DNA of 64,000 nucleotides from positions 4,030,001-4,094,000 of the forward strand of contig NZ_CP110629.1 of the NCBI RefSeq assembly GCF_026153455.1, read 5' to 3'. Position numbers and translations under genes: made by a program. Shown here one piece after another: positions 55,904 to 64,000 of this stretch. The stretch comes from Marinimicrobium sp. C6131 (lineage in GTDB: Bacteria; Pseudomonadota; Gammaproteobacteria; Pseudomonadales; Cellvibrionaceae). Within the stretch, counting starts at the first letter, position 1. The number at the start of each line of letters is the position of its first letter. A model generated the notes under the pieces. It was given only the letters and a program-made list of their open reading frames with translations. It had not been told where the DNA came from and did no database searches.

Positions 55904-58408
55904 TCATTTATCGACACTCAGCTTCACTCGCTTAAGAAGAATTGAATTGCCGATGACTGATAACGAGCTCACGGTCATGGCAATTACGCCGATCATGGGG
56001 TGCAGTAACCCGACGGCGGCGATGGGTATGGCGGCCACATTGTAGGCACTCGCCCAAATCAGGTTCTGAACAATTTTCCCAAAGGTGGCTCGGGAGAGGT
56101 GCATGGCTTCCACTACACCGGTCAGCTCACCGCGAACCAGAGTCACATCGGCCGCCTCAATGGCCACATCAGCGCCGGCACCTATGGCAATACCCACGTT
56201 TGCCTGTTTCAGCGCTGGCGCATCATTGATGCCATCGCCGACCATGGCGACATGATTGCCATGCTTTTTCTGCAGCTGACGAATTGCATCCACCTTGCCT
56301 TCCGGAAGTACCCCGGCCTGCACTTCGTCGATACCCACCTCCTCGGCAACAGCGCGCGCCGCACGTTCGTTGTCGCCGGTGATCATCACCACATGCAAGC
56401 CCAAGTCATGCATGCCGCGAATCGCGGCTACCGACTCCCCCTTGATGGTATCCGCCACCGCGACAATGCCACACGCTTGCCCATCAACCGCGACCAGTAC
56501 GGCGGTGCGCCCGCGTCCCTCCAGATTGTCCAATTCTTGGTCCAAGGCCTCTAGACCGCTTATTCCTTCTTCGTTCAGCAGTTTGCGGTTGCCAATCAGT
56601 ACCATCGTATCATCGACTCTGCCGGAAACGCCGCGCGCGCCAGTGGAACGAAATTCTTTGACCTCCCCCGGGCTCACCTGACGCTCGCGGGCGCCTTCGA
56701 CAATGGCGCGGGCAATGGGGTGCTCAGAGGCATTTTCCACCGTCGCGGCCCACTGCAGCAGTTGTTGTTCTGTGACATTGTTGGCCGTAACCACTTCAGT
56801 CAGTTTGGGCTCGCCCCGTGTGATAGTGCCGGTTTTATCAAGCACCATCACCTTGACGTCTTTGAAGGTTTGAATAGCCTCGCCGGAGCGAATCAGAATG
56901 CCTCGCTCGGCCCCAATACCCGAGCCCACCATCAGCGCGGTAGGCGTTGCCAAGCCCAAAGCGCAGGGGCAGGCGATAACCAGAACCGCAATGGCGGCGA
57001 GAATAGCCAGTACTGGGGTGGTCGCCGTTTGATCAACCCAGGGCAGAAAATCCGCGCCCCATGCAAGTATGGGGCGCAGGCTGTCGGCGGCAACAAACCA
57101 CACCGCAAAGCTTGCCAGGGCAATCAGAATGACGATGGGCACAAAACGCCCCGTCATGCGGTCGGCGAATTCCTGAATGGGCACTCGCGAGCCTTGGGCC
57201 TGTTCTACCAGTTTGATCACCTGGGACAAAAAGGTATCGCCGCCCACCTTGGTGGCCTTGACCCGTAAACGTCCCTCTTTATTGATGGTCGCGCCAATGA
57301 CGGTATCGCCCGGAGATTTATACACTGGAACCGACTCGCCGGTGGCAATCGATTCATCCAGATGGCTCTCGCCTTCTACCACTTCGCCATCCGTCGGCAC
57401 CTTGTCACCGGGGCGGATCACCATGATGTCGCCCGGTTGCAGTTCCTTGACGGGAACTTCCTGCTCCTGGCCATCGCGTTCGACCCGTGCGGTCTTGGCG
57501 CCCAAGGTTAATAATTTTCGGATCGCCTGAGATGCACGGCCCTTGGCTTTGGCCTCAAGATAGCGCCCCAATAGGTGAAAGGTCATGATGGTGGCGGCCA
57601 TTTCAATGAATGACGTCATGGTGACGAAAAAGCCTGCCAGGCCGATCAGGTAGGGCGGAACGCTGCCCATGGAAATCAGTACATCCATGTTGAAGGTGCG
57701 GTTGGTGAGCGAGCGCCAGGTGGACTTGTGAGTGGCTGCGCCGCCATATAGAAAAACCACCGGAAACGCCAACAGGGCCACAATCAAAAGATAGCCGGGG
57801 ATCGGTTTCCAGAACATGTGCGGGATCATCAACACCATGATCAGTGTTGTCGGTATCCCGGCGATCCAAAGGCGTTTCAAAGCCTGATTCAAGTAGGCGT
57901 CTTCGATATCGGCATCCTTTTCCGCTTCATCTTCCGCTGCTTCGGAGGAGGCTTGAGCGACATCGTAGCCGGCTTTTTCAACCGCCTGTTTAAGCTGCTC
58001 AACACTCGGTCCATTGTCGGCCATTACGACGTGAACCTTGTGGTTGGCGATATTGGTATTGATGCTCTCAATGCCCTCTAGCCGCTGGAGCGATTCACGC
58101 ACAATGCCCGCGCAGTGGTCGGAGCCCATGCCCGGCACGATAAGCTGGGCCTTCTTTCCCGCCCCCGAAGTGTTGGCGGCGGCGACGTCGTAGCCGGCGT
58201 TTTCCACAGCTTTGCGGAGATCGTCCAGGTCCACCGTCGAGGGGTCGTAGGTGGCTTCTACACGGTGATTAGCGATATTCGTTTTAATGTCCCCGACACT
58301 GTCAAGACGCTGTAGTGAGGTCTTTACAATACCCGCACAATGGTCCGATCCCATGCCCGGCACAGTCAGCTTAGCCACGGCGCTCGAATGTTTTGAGTCA
58401 ATGTTCAT
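55904..58408 (-). CDS. Cu(I)/Ag(I)-exporting CPx-type P1B ATPase with unusual HMA domains
   Basis: An 834-residue copper-type ATPase (the pump also called CopA). Two N-terminal HMA domains (about 11-77 and 86-150). Membrane metal site IACPCALGLATPTALMVGSG; phosphorylation Asp in DKTGTITRGEP; SEHPIARAI; MVGDGINDAPAL; later YN and MTVSSLSVIGNS, the copper-type signature. In both HMA domains the usual GMxCxxC is GMGSDHC, so the first Cys is Ser (Ser21 and Ser96) and the second stays (Cys24, Cys99). Start 58408 (MNIDSKH) overlaps the end of a 41-residue gene. It exports copper from the cytoplasm. Confidence 0.95.
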   Translation of the reverse strand: MNIDSKHSSAVAKLTVPGMGSDHCAGIVKTSLQRLDSVGDIKTNIANHRVEATYDPSTVDLDDLRKAVENAGYDVAAANTSGAGKKAQLIVPGMGSDHCAGIVRESLQRLEGIESINTNIANHKVHVVMADNGPSVEQLKQAVEKAGYDVAQASSEAAEDEAEKDADIEDAYLNQALKRLWIAGIPTTLIMVLMIPHMFWKPIPGYLLIVALLAFPVVFLYGGAATHKSTWRSLTNRTFNMDVLISMGSVPPYLIGLAGFFVTMTSFIEMAATIMTFHLLGRYLEAKAKGRASQAIRKLLTLGAKTARVERDGQEQEVPVKELQPGDIMVIRPGDKVPTDGEVVEGESHLDESIATGESVPVYKSPGDTVIGATINKEGRLRVKATKVGGDTFLSQVIKLVEQAQGSRVPIQEFADRMTGRFVPIVILIALASFAVWFVAADSLRPILAWGADFLPWVDQTATTPVLAILAAIAVLVIACPCALGLATPTALMVGSGIGAERGILIRSGEAIQTFKDVKVMVLDKTGTITRGEPKLTEVVTANNVTEQQLLQWAATVENASEHPIARAIVEGARERQVSPGEVKEFRSTGARGVSGRVDDTMVLIGNRKLLNEEGISGLEALDQELDNLEGRGRTAVLVAVDGQACGIVAVADTIKGESVAAIRGMHDLGLHVVMITGDNERAARAVAEEVGIDEVQAGVLPEGKVDAIRQLQKKHGNHVAMVGDGINDAPALKQANVGIAIGAGADVAIEAADVTLVRGELTGVVEAMHLSRATFGKIVQNLIWASAYNVAAIPIAAVGLLHPMIGVIAMTVSSLSVIGNSILLKRVKLSVDK

Positions 58409-58523
58409 TCTTTTCCCCTGTTTTTTCAGATTGCGAACGCTTTCTTCGTAGGTTCCAGCCCACCAGCGCAAAAACCACCAGAAGAACAATGCCACTAATA
58501 ATGGTTGTGAATTCTAAGCTCAT
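58398..58523 (-). CDS. 41-residue single-helix membrane protein
   Basis: Encoded by 42 codons: MSLEFTTIISGIVLLVVFAL followed by VGWNLRRKRSQSEKTGEKNEH. One helix, basic cytosolic side. AGGAG lies seven bases upstream; its ATG directly follows the stop of the methyltransferase-like gene (TGAATG) and its end overlaps the ATPase start by 11 bases, so it is translationally coupled to both. In size it resembles CcoS/CydX-like accessory proteins; a role with the ATPase is inferred. Not previously listed as a gene because it is short. Confidence 0.8.
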   Translation of the reverse strand: MSLEFTTIISGIVLLVVFALVGWNLRRKRSQSEKTGEKNEH

Positions 58524-59144
58524 TCAAAACTCCTGCTGCTGCAACTTATTGAGGCGGGGAATGAACATCGGGACGTGCTGTCGATAAGCCCGATATTCAT
58601 CACCAAACTGTTCCAGCATCTGCCGCTCTTCTTTCAGAGCCAGTAGCGTGTAGGCTAGGACAATTACTGGGAAGGCGATCAGCGAGACAATCGTCGGCCA
58701 GTGCACAACCCCTTCACCGAACACGATGAGAAAGAGGCCAGTGTATTGGGGGTGGCGAACAATCGCGTAAATGCCATCGGTCATTAGAGTCTCACGGCGC
58801 CGCGCTTGATGGATCCGGCGCCAGCCCTCCGCGACCAGAGTTGCTCCTACGAATACCAGGCTATAGCCGAGCAGCATGGCTATGACGTGCGCGGTAGGAG
58901 TGCCGAACAATTGCGCCCAGAGGTTGCCGCCTTCGTTCCATGCCAGATCGAGGCCGAAGAATCGGGTTAGAAAGTAGATCGTTAAAGGAAACCCGTACAT
59001 TTCAGCGTAGAAGGCGATAATAAAGGCCTGCAGCACGCCAGCGCGCGTCCATTCTTTCCAGCTGGCCGGAGCTAGATATCGGTACATCAGCCATGAGACA
59101 ACAACCGTGACGATAATTGCCAGACCCCAGGTTCCTACATGCAT
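58524..59144 (-). CDS. isoprenylcysteine carboxyl methyltransferase-like membrane protein
   Basis: A 206-residue protein with five to six helices. Its C-terminal half carries the ICMT/PEMT S-adenosylmethionine motif (LMTDGIYAIVRHPQYTGLFL) and EERQMLEQFGDEYRAY. Substrate is unknown; bacterial homologues are often near metal-transport genes. Between the MerR gene and the small ATPase-associated gene. Confidence 0.88.
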   Translation of the reverse strand: MHVGTWGLAIIVTVVVSWLMYRYLAPASWKEWTRAGVLQAFIIAFYAEMYGFPLTIYFLTRFFGLDLAWNEGGNLWAQLFGTPTAHVIAMLLGYSLVFVGATLVAEGWRRIHQARRRETLMTDGIYAIVRHPQYTGLFLIVFGEGVVHWPTIVSLIAFPVIVLAYTLLALKEERQMLEQFGDEYRAYRQHVPMFIPRLNKLQQQEF

Positions 59145-59195
59145 GCGCTTGTGCCTCTGTTTGTGTCAATAAGCTTTAGATATTCAATGATTGTG

Positions 59196-59624
59196 TCACA
59201 CTGAACGTTTATCCTCCCCGCTCTCACTGAACTCCTCGATCAGATGACAGATCATGTTGCCTGTTGGCGCCCGGTCCGGTTTTGTTTCCCAATCCCTGAC
59301 TGCGGAGTACATACGTTGCCGTAGTCGCTGACTATCTTGGAAGCCTTTCTCGTTCTCCTCCAGACGCTTCTGTATAAGCCCCCTAGCGAGAGGACAGGGG
59401 GATTCACCTTGATCAGCGGTTTCCAGGATTTCGGCGATATCGCTCACCGAAAAGCCGAGTTGTCTGGCGCTGAGGATAAACCTCATTCGACGCTTTTCCT
59501 TGGCACAGTACTCCTTGTAGCCATTGGACGGGTTCTTCGTAGGTTTCAGAAATCCAATACGGGTGTAGTAGCGAACAGTATCTACACTTACCCCAGTCTC
59601 ATTAGCCAGTTGGTTAACACGCAT
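59196..59624 (-). CDS. MerR-family metal-responsive regulator
   Basis: A 142-residue regulator. DNA-binding part MRVNQLANETGVSVDTVRYY then TRIGFLKPTKNPSNGYKEY. The usual copper/lead loop is altered: effector-domain Cys are CPLARG (about residue 77) and MICHLIEE near the C-terminus. It probably activates the ATPase operon; a 21-bp dyad lies at 59747-59767 in the shared upstream region. Confidence 0.9.
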   Translation of the reverse strand: MRVNQLANETGVSVDTVRYYTRIGFLKPTKNPSNGYKEYCAKEKRRMRFILSARQLGFSVSDIAEILETADQGESPCPLARGLIQKRLEENEKGFQDSQRLRQRMYSAVRDWETKPDRAPTGNMICHLIEEFSESGEDKRSV

Positions 59625-59742
59625 AGGGTCACATCCCTTTCGTCAGCAATGTAAACAGGGTAACCTTGGGTGTTAGCTCTCATATTGATCCACGTCAAGG
59701 TCCTGCGTTAAAGACATAGGTTCAACTATCAATATCGGTATG

Positions 59743-59771
59743 GTTGACCTGTGTCCTGGTCACAGGTCAAC
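59743..59771. promoter_or_regulatory. MerR/CueR-type operator dyad
   Basis: A perfect inverted repeat GTTGACCTGTG-N7-CACAGGTCAAC. The inner ACCTGTG-N7-CACAGGT has the 7-7-7 layout of CueR sites, and TTGACC at its edge supplies a -35 box with a 19-base spacer in either direction, as in the E. coli copA promoter. It lies 119 bases upstream of the MerR gene. Confidence 0.78.
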
Positions 59772-59819
59772 TTAAAACTAGAGTTCGAAGGTTAGCCCAT
59801 TTCCAGGACGTGACGAATA

Positions 59820-59837
59820 GATTACAAATTTGTAATC
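59820..59837. promoter_or_regulatory. second CusR/CopR-type box
   Basis: The perfect 18-bp palindrome GATTACAAATTTGTAATC shares the ATTACA-N4-TGTAAT core with the box at 32095-32118. It lies about 210 bases before the plus-strand cus genes. Confidence 0.72.
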
Positions 59838-60050
59838 TTGACGTCATCTTTCTGTTGTTTTATTCTTCTTATTATGGTAGCTGAAAGATCTTACGCTTGG
59901 GCGACCGCCTTTTTGAGCAGGGGTGACGCGATAGACCGGTAGGGTAGAACTATTGCACCGACGCACAGGAAATATAGATCGTTCGGGAAATAGAGACATT
60001 ATAGGTTATAGAGATTGTCGCCGATTCGGCACAGACAAAGGCGTGACTGG

Positions 60051-60431
60051 GTGAACCGGATAACAGTTGTTGTAGTTCTACTAATAATGCCGTTCTTGTG
60101 GGAGGCCTCTGCCATGGGTATGCCCCGCTATTGCACTATGGATGATGGAGCGAACGAGCTATCCACGAACTTAAAAGGTGTTGCCGAACACACTGATCAC
60201 CAAGCAATGGGCCCTGTCGAGAGCGTGCAGTCTGCAGAGGGGGCGTGCTGCGATACCGATAAATCGGGGGTTGGCTGTGCGGTGGTGGGATGTGCCTTGT
60301 CAATTCAGATGTTGACTTCTTCCGTGACTACCCCGGAGTCATTGGGGACTCGTTCTGAGGCTTCAGGTTTGCGCTACCTTGCCCTTCCTCTGGCACCGAT
60401 TTTCCCTTTTCTAAGACCTCCAATCGCCTGA
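60051..60431 (+). CDS. small exported Cys-containing protein, unknown function
   Basis: A 126-residue protein with a signal-like helix (ITVVVVLLIMPFLWEASA). The mature part has His and a Cys cluster (EGACCDTDKSGVGCAVVGCA), suggesting metal binding. The GTG start at 60051 follows AAAGG; an upstream in-frame TTG at 60015 is less likely. It heads the cus-like operon, controlled from the CopR-type box. Confidence 0.65.
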   Translation: MNRITVVVVLLIMPFLWEASAMGMPRYCTMDDGANELSTNLKGVAEHTDHQAMGPVESVQSAEGACCDTDKSGVGCAVVGCALSIQMLTSSVTTPESLGTRSEASGLRYLALPLAPIFPFLRPPIA

Positions 60432-60557
60432 TTTCACTCAATTAATCCGTGCTAACCAAGTACTAAAGGTAATGTGCCGTCCCAAAGGGAGGCGAAGCGG
60501 CGCTGCCTTTTAATTGAAACCTGAACACGAAGTGGCGATTTGTCATGGGAGGCAAAT

Positions 60558-61100
60558 ATGCATTCATCACGCCTTAAAATTCTGATGCTGGGGTTGCTCA
60601 CGCTGCCCTTGCTAGTTGCTTGTGGGAAAGTGGAGGAGAGATTCGTTAATCCTGATCGGGCCATTGGTGGCGCTGAGGTGCTCACCGTCTACAAAAGTCG
60701 AAGTTGCGGCTGCTGCAAAAAGTGGATTGACCATATAGATGTCGAGGGCTTTGAAACAGATGTCCAACACCCATCAAGCCTGAAACTCATAAAAGATCGG
60801 TATCGGATCGCACCCAATCTCCGCTCCTGTCATACCTCCGTATCGTCACAAGGCTACGTCTTCGAAGGGCATATCCCGGCGCGCTACATCCAACAGTTTC
60901 TGGCCAACCCTCCGTCTGATGCTGTGGGTCTGACTGTACCCGCCATGCCCCTTGGCAGTCCGGGGATGGAGGCTGAAGATCGGTTTAGGGCTTATCAGGT
61001 CCTGCTGATGAAAAAAGATGGCAACACCGAAGTGTTTGTCAGTGTAGAGAACCCCGCCCAGCAATATCAGCCGGGTGATCAACAGGAAGTTCAGTTATGA
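60558..61100 (+). CDS. DUF411 metal-associated lipoprotein (copy 2)
   Basis: A 180-residue paralogue of the protein at 65-616, nearly identical in the core: VYKSRSCGCCKKWIDHI, LRSCHTSVSS, GYVFEGHIPARYIQQFL and PLGSPGME. A lipobox (LLVACG) gives Cys20. GGAGG precedes ATG 60558; the in-frame ATG at 60540 would lie before it. Its stop overlaps the TolC start (61097). The context links DUF411 to Cus-type efflux. Confidence 0.92.
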   Translation: MHSSRLKILMLGLLTLPLLVACGKVEERFVNPDRAIGGAEVLTVYKSRSCGCCKKWIDHIDVEGFETDVQHPSSLKLIKDRYRIAPNLRSCHTSVSSQGYVFEGHIPARYIQQFLANPPSDAVGLTVPAMPLGSPGMEAEDRFRAYQVLLMKKDGNTEVFVSVENPAQQYQPGDQQEVQL

Positions 61101-62425
61101 GAGTACTAGTCATAATGCTATCCGTTATGTCACTTGGTTTGGGCAGTGCTACAGCCCTTGCTCAGCCGGTTTCGGAATCGCTGACCTTGGAAGAAGCGGT
61201 AGCCCTCGCCGTCGAAGCAGATCCTTGGCTTGCTGGCAGCAAGCACACCCAGCAGGCGCTCAATGATGAGGCGACTGCCGCAGCGAGCTTGCCGGATCCC
61301 CGCGTGAGTCTGATGGCGGGCAATTTCCCCGTAGATAGCTTCGACATCAACCAGGAGGCTATGACTCAGTTGTCGGTGGGTGTCACGCAAATGTTCCCAC
61401 GTGGTGACAGTCTGGCGCTTGCCAAACGGCAAAAACAGCAGCTTGCTGGACAGCACCCTCTGCTGAGGATAGATCGCCGCGCCAAGGTGGAAGCAACGGC
61501 CAGTCAGTTATGGCTAGAGGCCTTCAAGGCCCAGGAGAGTATCCGGTTGATCGAGCAGGATCGCGCATTGTTCGAGCAGTTGGTGGATGCCGCCGAGGCC
61601 AGCTATTCCTCGGCGCTGGGCAGGGCGCGCCAGCAGGACGTGATCCGCGCGCAGTTGGAGCTGACGCGTCTGGAAGACAGGCTGACGATGCTCAGGCAGC
61701 AACAGCAAGCCGCACAAAAGCGTCTGACCGAATGGATCGGTGCGCCTGCCACTGTCCCTTTGGCTCCGGTACTACCGACACAGTCTCTGTCCAGGCCACT
61801 GTCGGTACCGACCATTAAGCAGGCCAGCGAGCATACGCGCTACGAATGGATCCGCCATCATCCCGCGCTAAGGGCACTGGACCAGCGTATCGACGCCACG
61901 CAAACCGGCATTGACCTGGCCAAGCAGAAATACAAGCCCGAATGGGGCCTGTCGGCCCAATACGGCTCTCGCGCCCGCGATCCCATGGGGCGCGACCGGG
62001 CCGATCTGTTCTCCGTTGGCGTCACCTTCGATCTGCCCCTTTTCACCGGTAACCGGCAGGACAAGGAAGTCAGCGCCGCCGTAAATCGAACCGAGGCCAT
62101 CAAAACCGAAAAGCACTTGCTTGGTCGTCGGCTAATGGCGGAACTGGAAACCGCGAGCGTACAACTGGCACGTCTCGATGAACGCCAGGCGTTATACACC
62201 GATCAGCTGTTGCCGCAAATGGCCGAGCAGGCAGAGGCTTCACTTTCGGCCTACAACAACGACGACGGCGACTTCGCCGAAGCCGTGCGTGCCCGCATTG
62301 CCGAATTGAATGCCAAGATCGACGCGCTCGCCATTGCCGTGGATCGGCAGAAGACCATCGCCCAAATCAATTACCTGCTCGCCGAGGCGTCGTTCGACGA
62401 TGCACGGCCGGCGAAACCGTTTTAA
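61097..62425 (+). CDS. TolC-family outer-membrane efflux channel (CusC-like)
   Basis: A 442-residue channel with a signal peptide ending ALAQP. The two TolC repeats are visible: LTLEEAVALAVEADPWLAGS, DPRVSLMAGNFPVD and VTQMFPRGDSLALAKR, then GVTFDLPLFTGNRQDKEVSA in the second half. It forms the outer-membrane exit of a Cus-type metal pump. It overlaps the DUF411 gene by four bases. Confidence 0.92.
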   Translation: MRVLVIMLSVMSLGLGSATALAQPVSESLTLEEAVALAVEADPWLAGSKHTQQALNDEATAAASLPDPRVSLMAGNFPVDSFDINQEAMTQLSVGVTQMFPRGDSLALAKRQKQQLAGQHPLLRIDRRAKVEATASQLWLEAFKAQESIRLIEQDRALFEQLVDAAEASYSSALGRARQQDVIRAQLELTRLEDRLTMLRQQQQAAQKRLTEWIGAPATVPLAPVLPTQSLSRPLSVPTIKQASEHTRYEWIRHHPALRALDQRIDATQTGIDLAKQKYKPEWGLSAQYGSRARDPMGRDRADLFSVGVTFDLPLFTGNRQDKEVSAAVNRTEAIKTEKHLLGRRLMAELETASVQLARLDERQALYTDQLLPQMAEQAEASLSAYNNDDGDFAEAVRARIAELNAKIDALAIAVDRQKTIAQINYLLAEASFDDARPAKPF

Positions 62426-62436
62426 AGGAGTTCAAC

Positions 62437-64000
62437 ATGAATACATTCACCAAAACCTTGCTGGGCACGGCCGTCGGCGCGCTGCTCGGCGCATCCGGCG
62501 TCTGGCTACTCGGCAACCCCGATGAGGGGGATATGACAGCAACCGGCGGTGAACGCAAGCCACTTTACTGGGTGGCGCCCATGGATCCCAACTACAAGCG
62601 CGACAAGCCTGGCAAATCGCCCATGGGCATGGATCTGATCCCTGTGTACGAGAAATCCGCCGGAGAGGATGAAGCCGGCACCGTCAAGATATCGCCCGAG
62701 GTCGTCAACAATCTCGGCGTGCGCACCGCCACGGTTGAGTCCGGGTCTCTGAATCTGGATGTCAAAACCGTCGGTTACGTGCAATACGATGAGAACCGGC
62801 TGGTGCATATCAGCCCGCGCGTGGAAGGCTGGATCGAGACGCTCCATGTCAAGGCCGCCGGGGATCCGGTCAGACAGGGCGCCCCCCTGTACACCCTCTA
62901 TTCACCCACCCTGGTCAACGCCCAGGAGGAATTGTTGTTGGCGTTGAAACGCGACAATCCGGTGTTGATCGGCGCTGCCGTGGAACGGTTATTGGCATTG
63001 CAGGTGCCGCGGGCAGATATCGACCGGCTGCGTAAAACCCGCAAGGTCAGCCAGACCATCACCGTTGCCGCGCCGCAGTCCGGGGTACTGGACAATCTCG
63101 CGGTGCGTGAGGGCATGTTCGTCAAGCCTGGCTTGAGTCTGATGAGCATCGGCCAGCTAGAACACATCTGGGTGATCGGAGAGGTGTTTGAGCGCCAGGC
63201 GAATCTGGTCAGTGAGGGCGATCCCGTGCGTATGCGCTTGGACTATCTACCCGGTCGCGAGTGGTTGGGGCAGGTAGATTACCTCTATCCGTCACTCAAT
63301 GCCGAAACCCGTACAGCCCAGGTCCGGGTGCACTTCCACAACCCCGACGGGTTCTTGAAACCAGGCATGTTCGCGCAGATGGTCATTGAAACCGAGGCGG
63401 GAGCGGAAACCCTGTTGATTCCACGTGAAGCCTTGATTCGTACCGGCAGTCAAGCACGCGTGGTGTTGGCACTAGGAGAGGGCAGGTTTAGATCCGTAGT
63501 CGTTGAAGTGGGGCGCGTCGGAGAGCGGCACGTGGAAATTCTGGCTGGCTTAAATGAAGGGGAGCGTGTCGTCACCTCCGCACAATTCCTGATCGACTCG
63601 GAATCCAGCAAAACCGCAGATTTGGAACGCATGACGCCGCGTCCCGACCAGAGCGAACAGGCCTCTGTTGAAGAAGACATTGAACCCTCGTCGACTTGGG
63701 TTTCCGCTCGTATTCTCAGCCTGATGCCCGATCATCGTATGGCCACTCTCGAGCACGAGCCGATACCAGATTGGGATTGGCCCGCCATGACCATGGATTT
63801 CATGGTCGAGGAAGGCGTCAGCATGGAGGATCTCGAGCCGGGGATGCGCCTGCATGTACAGATCGTCAAGGATAGCGGCGGTGACTACCGCTTGAGCCAA
63901 GTTCACATCCCCGGTGAAGGATCTTCAGGCGATACCGAATCTTCTGAAATGGACCACAGCCAGCATAAAGGGGGAGGCCAGGGCTCGATGCCGGAACCGA
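62437..64000 (+). CDS. cusB: CusB-type RND efflux adaptor (partial, 3' end outside window)
   Basis: At least 521 residues, open to the end of the window. N-terminal signal helix; a heavy-metal-binding segment (WVAPMDPNYKRDKPGKSPMG followed by MDLIPVYEK); the membrane-fusion core with lipoyl-like and barrel parts (ISPRVEGWIETLHVKAAGDP; TITVAAPQSGVLDNLAVREG); and a C-terminal CusF-like domain with Trp and Met ligands (WDWPAMTMDFMVEEGV). AAAGGAG precedes ATG 62437. The pump gene cusA should follow outside. Confidence 0.95.
   Translation, partial: MNTFTKTLLGTAVGALLGASGVWLLGNPDEGDMTATGGERKPLYWVAPMDPNYKRDKPGKSPMGMDLIPVYEKSAGEDEAGTVKISPEVVNNLGVRTATVESGSLNLDVKTVGYVQYDENRLVHISPRVEGWIETLHVKAAGDPVRQGAPLYTLYSPTLVNAQEELLLALKRDNPVLIGAAVERLLALQVPRADIDRLRKTRKVSQTITVAAPQSGVLDNLAVREGMFVKPGLSLMSIGQLEHIWVIGEVFERQANLVSEGDPVRMRLDYLPGREWLGQVDYLYPSLNAETRTAQVRVHFHNPDGFLKPGMFAQMVIETEAGAETLLIPREALIRTGSQARVVLALGEGRFRSVVVEVGRVGERHVEILAGLNEGERVVTSAQFLIDSESSKTADLERMTPRPDQSEQASVEEDIEPSSTWVSARILSLMPDHRMATLEHEPIPDWDWPAMTMDFMVEEGVSMEDLEPGMRLHVQIVKDSGGDYRLSQVHIPGEGSSGDTESSEMDHSQHKGGGQGSMPEP

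Overview
The window looks like chromosomal DNA of a marine or halophilic gammaproteobacterium. The supporting signs are a Tat-exported CopA-type multicopper oxidase with CopB, CusRS/CusCB homologues, an outer-membrane phospholipase A, MscS/BCCT/EamA transporters and an AlpA/inovirus-Gp2-type island; the genus cannot be fixed by eye. It is dominated by heavy-metal (mostly copper-type) resistance genes, interrupted by a Tn3-family transposon, a short ordinary-looking chromosomal segment and a decayed integrative element.

Layout. (1) 1-6.4 kb, plus strand: a DUF411 lipoprotein, a small lipoprotein with a likely frameshift, two small exported proteins (one very Met-rich), then a tightly coupled operon of an NAD(P)H-type flavin/2Fe-2S reductase with a Met/His-rich N-terminus, a membrane b-type cytochrome, a seven-haem c-type cytochrome and a DUF1622 protein. 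(2) 6.9-10.2 kb: a minimal Tn3-family transposon (transposase only) with 38-bp terminal repeats, an extra tandem left repeat and mirror-image subterminal hairpins. (3) 10.2-16.8 kb: the truncated tail of a beta-barrel gene, an S8 serine peptidase with a long acidic region, a DUF5666 lipoprotein with a poly-acidic tail, a periplasmic protein and a GTPase. (4) 16.8-22.4 kb: a YoeB-type toxin-antitoxin pair, an integrase remnant, AlpA, an Imm11-like protein, an inovirus Gp2-like protein and uncharacterised genes. (5) 22.5-29.2 kb: phospholipase A, a large MscS channel, a membrane protein, two TetR regulators and a GyrI-like protein, followed by a broken copy of an island gene. (6) 30-37.8 kb: CusS/CusR facing a copper operon (Met/His-rich protein, cytochrome c, CopA oxidase, CopB, APC permease, small membrane protein, frameshifted P-II). 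(7) 38-47 kb: a reduced complex-I-like operon, NuoA-[NuoB+metal-binding domains+NuoD]-H-J-K-L-M-N. (8) 47-59.6 kb: a ferritin-like protein and, mostly on the minus strand, ATP-grasp, BCCT, DUF5676, EamA, PRPP-synthetase-like, thymidine/AMP-phosphorylase-like, an HMA-like protein, DUF2933, a CPx copper ATPase, a 41-residue membrane protein, an isoprenylcysteine-methyltransferase-like protein and a MerR regulator. (9) 60-64 kb, plus strand: a Cys-containing small protein, a second DUF411 protein, a TolC-type channel and a CusB adaptor that runs off the end.

How they work together. CusRS and the MerR protein probably sense metal. A CusR-type inverted repeat (ATTACA-N4-TGTAAT) lies in both regulatory regions (32.1 and 59.8 kb), and a 7-7-7 MerR/CueR-type dyad lies beside the second. 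Export would run through the P-type ATPase and the Cus tripartite pump, and periplasmic oxidation or sequestration through CopA, CopB and the Met/His-rich small proteins. The most striking object is the complex-I-like operon. Its NuoB/NuoD-type subunit is a single protein with two heavy-metal-binding domains and long His-rich linkers inserted in the middle. It appears to lack the N2 cluster cysteines and any NADH or Fe-S input module, while the proton-channel subunits look intact. This suggests a membrane ion-translocating complex recruited to metal homeostasis.
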